From: CAZRRV01 sp964406705
GTDB taxonomy: Bacteria; Bacillota; Clostridia; Oscillospirales; Acutalibacteraceae
Assembly: GCA_964406705.1 (NCBI GenBank)
Contig: CAYOSS010000004.1
Span: 1-47,515, forward strand
Length of the DNA: 47,515 nt
Direction of reading: 5' to 3'
The notes beneath the pieces are model-generated. The model ran no database searches. It was not told the origin of the DNA and was given only the letters and a program-made list of their open reading frames with translations. A program made the translations under genes and the position numbers. Positions within the stretch are counted from its first letter, which is position 1; each line of letters starts with the position of its first letter. This document shows, one piece after another, positions 47,229 through 47,515 of the stretch.

Positions 47229-47515
47229 CAGATTGTGAATTGTTAGGTGGCGCGGTCCGGCTCCGCCCGTCCCCGGGGCTGCTTCCCGCTGCGCCAGGTA
47301 GATTATGATGGTTGAGGGCTTTCAGCGTTTGGAAGCCTTTTGCCCGCCTTGCGGTGCCCGGCTCGTCGCTCGCTTGGGGCGCGGCGCCTCGCCGACCGCT
47401 GCACAAATGAAGCCTTCGCTGTTTCGTCCACCGGACGCGCTCGGCTTCATTCCCAGCTGGGCTGGGGAACGATGTCCGCTTTTCTTCTCTGTGCCGGAAC
47501 GGTCCGGCTGAAAGA
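47229..47515. other. Gene-free end of the window
   Basis: GC-rich sequence with short open frames but no ribosome binding site, recognisable protein, RNA gene or clear repeat that I can support. Confidence 0.5.

Noticed and set aside
1..47515. Insertion sequences, prophage or integrative element
   Set aside because: I see no transposase, integrase, phage structural gene or flanking direct repeats.
47229..47515. Overlap of the window ends (circular molecule)
   Set aside because: No shared sequence between the first and last ~100 bases is visible to me.

Overview
The window is GC-rich DNA with strong AGGAGG-type ribosome binding sites, canonical SigA promoters (TTGACA-N17-TATAAT), TAA, TAG and TGA all used as stops, and surface proteins ending in a sortase-like SPATG signal. 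It carries the extracellular giant solute-binding protein / Yip1 / DUF5696 / ABC permease gene set. This points to a high-GC Clostridia-type Firmicute (Oscillospirales/Christensenellales-like), probably host-associated. That placement is inference; there is no rRNA marker here.

Layout. 0.17-2.9 kb (+): an SF1 helicase-nuclease gene split by one in-frame TAG. 6.6-3.0 kb (-): a three-gene operon encoding a family 2 glycosyltransferase, a sugar-nucleotidyltransferase-like enzyme and a CofD-HAD fusion, the last cut by an in-frame TGA. 7.0-12.3 kb (+): a secreted/surface operon with two proteins of an unrecognised 'GWYFLY' domain, a GH28-like lipoprotein and a sugar-binding lipoprotein. 12.5-13.8 kb: an M20 amidohydrolase. 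14.2-26.0 kb (+): a carbohydrate uptake operon with a giant solute-binding protein, two permease pairs, an NHL/Yip1 membrane protein and a DUF5696 protein. 26.3-27.6 kb: a DUF4143 ATPase behind twin palindromic operators. 28.2-36.8 kb (+): a second secreted/surface operon that repeats the GWYFLY / sugar-binding / GH28 set and adds a BNR-repeat (sialidase-like) protein and a surface protein made of two repeated modules. 36.9-39.1 kb: a Y-family DNA polymerase with no standard start codon, a tiny partner gene and a GtrA-like protein. 44.1-39.2 kb (-): a 61-aa protein followed by two fused ATPase-permease transporters. 44.2-44.4 kb: tRNA-Trp and a nearby altered copy. 44.6-47.2 kb: a DUF815 ATPase and, convergent to it, citrate synthase.

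How it fits together. The three middle blocks look like one glycan-scavenging system: secreted GH28-like and BNR-repeat enzymes, cell-wall or membrane-anchored binding proteins, three solute-binding proteins and two permease pairs. No transporter ATPase is present, so a shared one elsewhere must be assumed.

The most striking feature is regulatory. Five mononucleotide G or C tracts of 10-17 bases sit only at the borders of the surface operons. One (G12) lies exactly in the spacer of a promoter. One (G17) adjoins the divergent glycosyltransferase promoter. One (G10) lies at the junction between the signal peptide and the body of the BNR protein, which is out of frame as sequenced and would be restored by loss of one G. 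In addition, 9-bp direct repeats 12 bp apart (a LytTR-type arrangement) occur upstream of two of these operons. Together this suggests a phase-variable, response-regulator-controlled glycan-foraging surface, although homopolymer sequencing error must be excluded.
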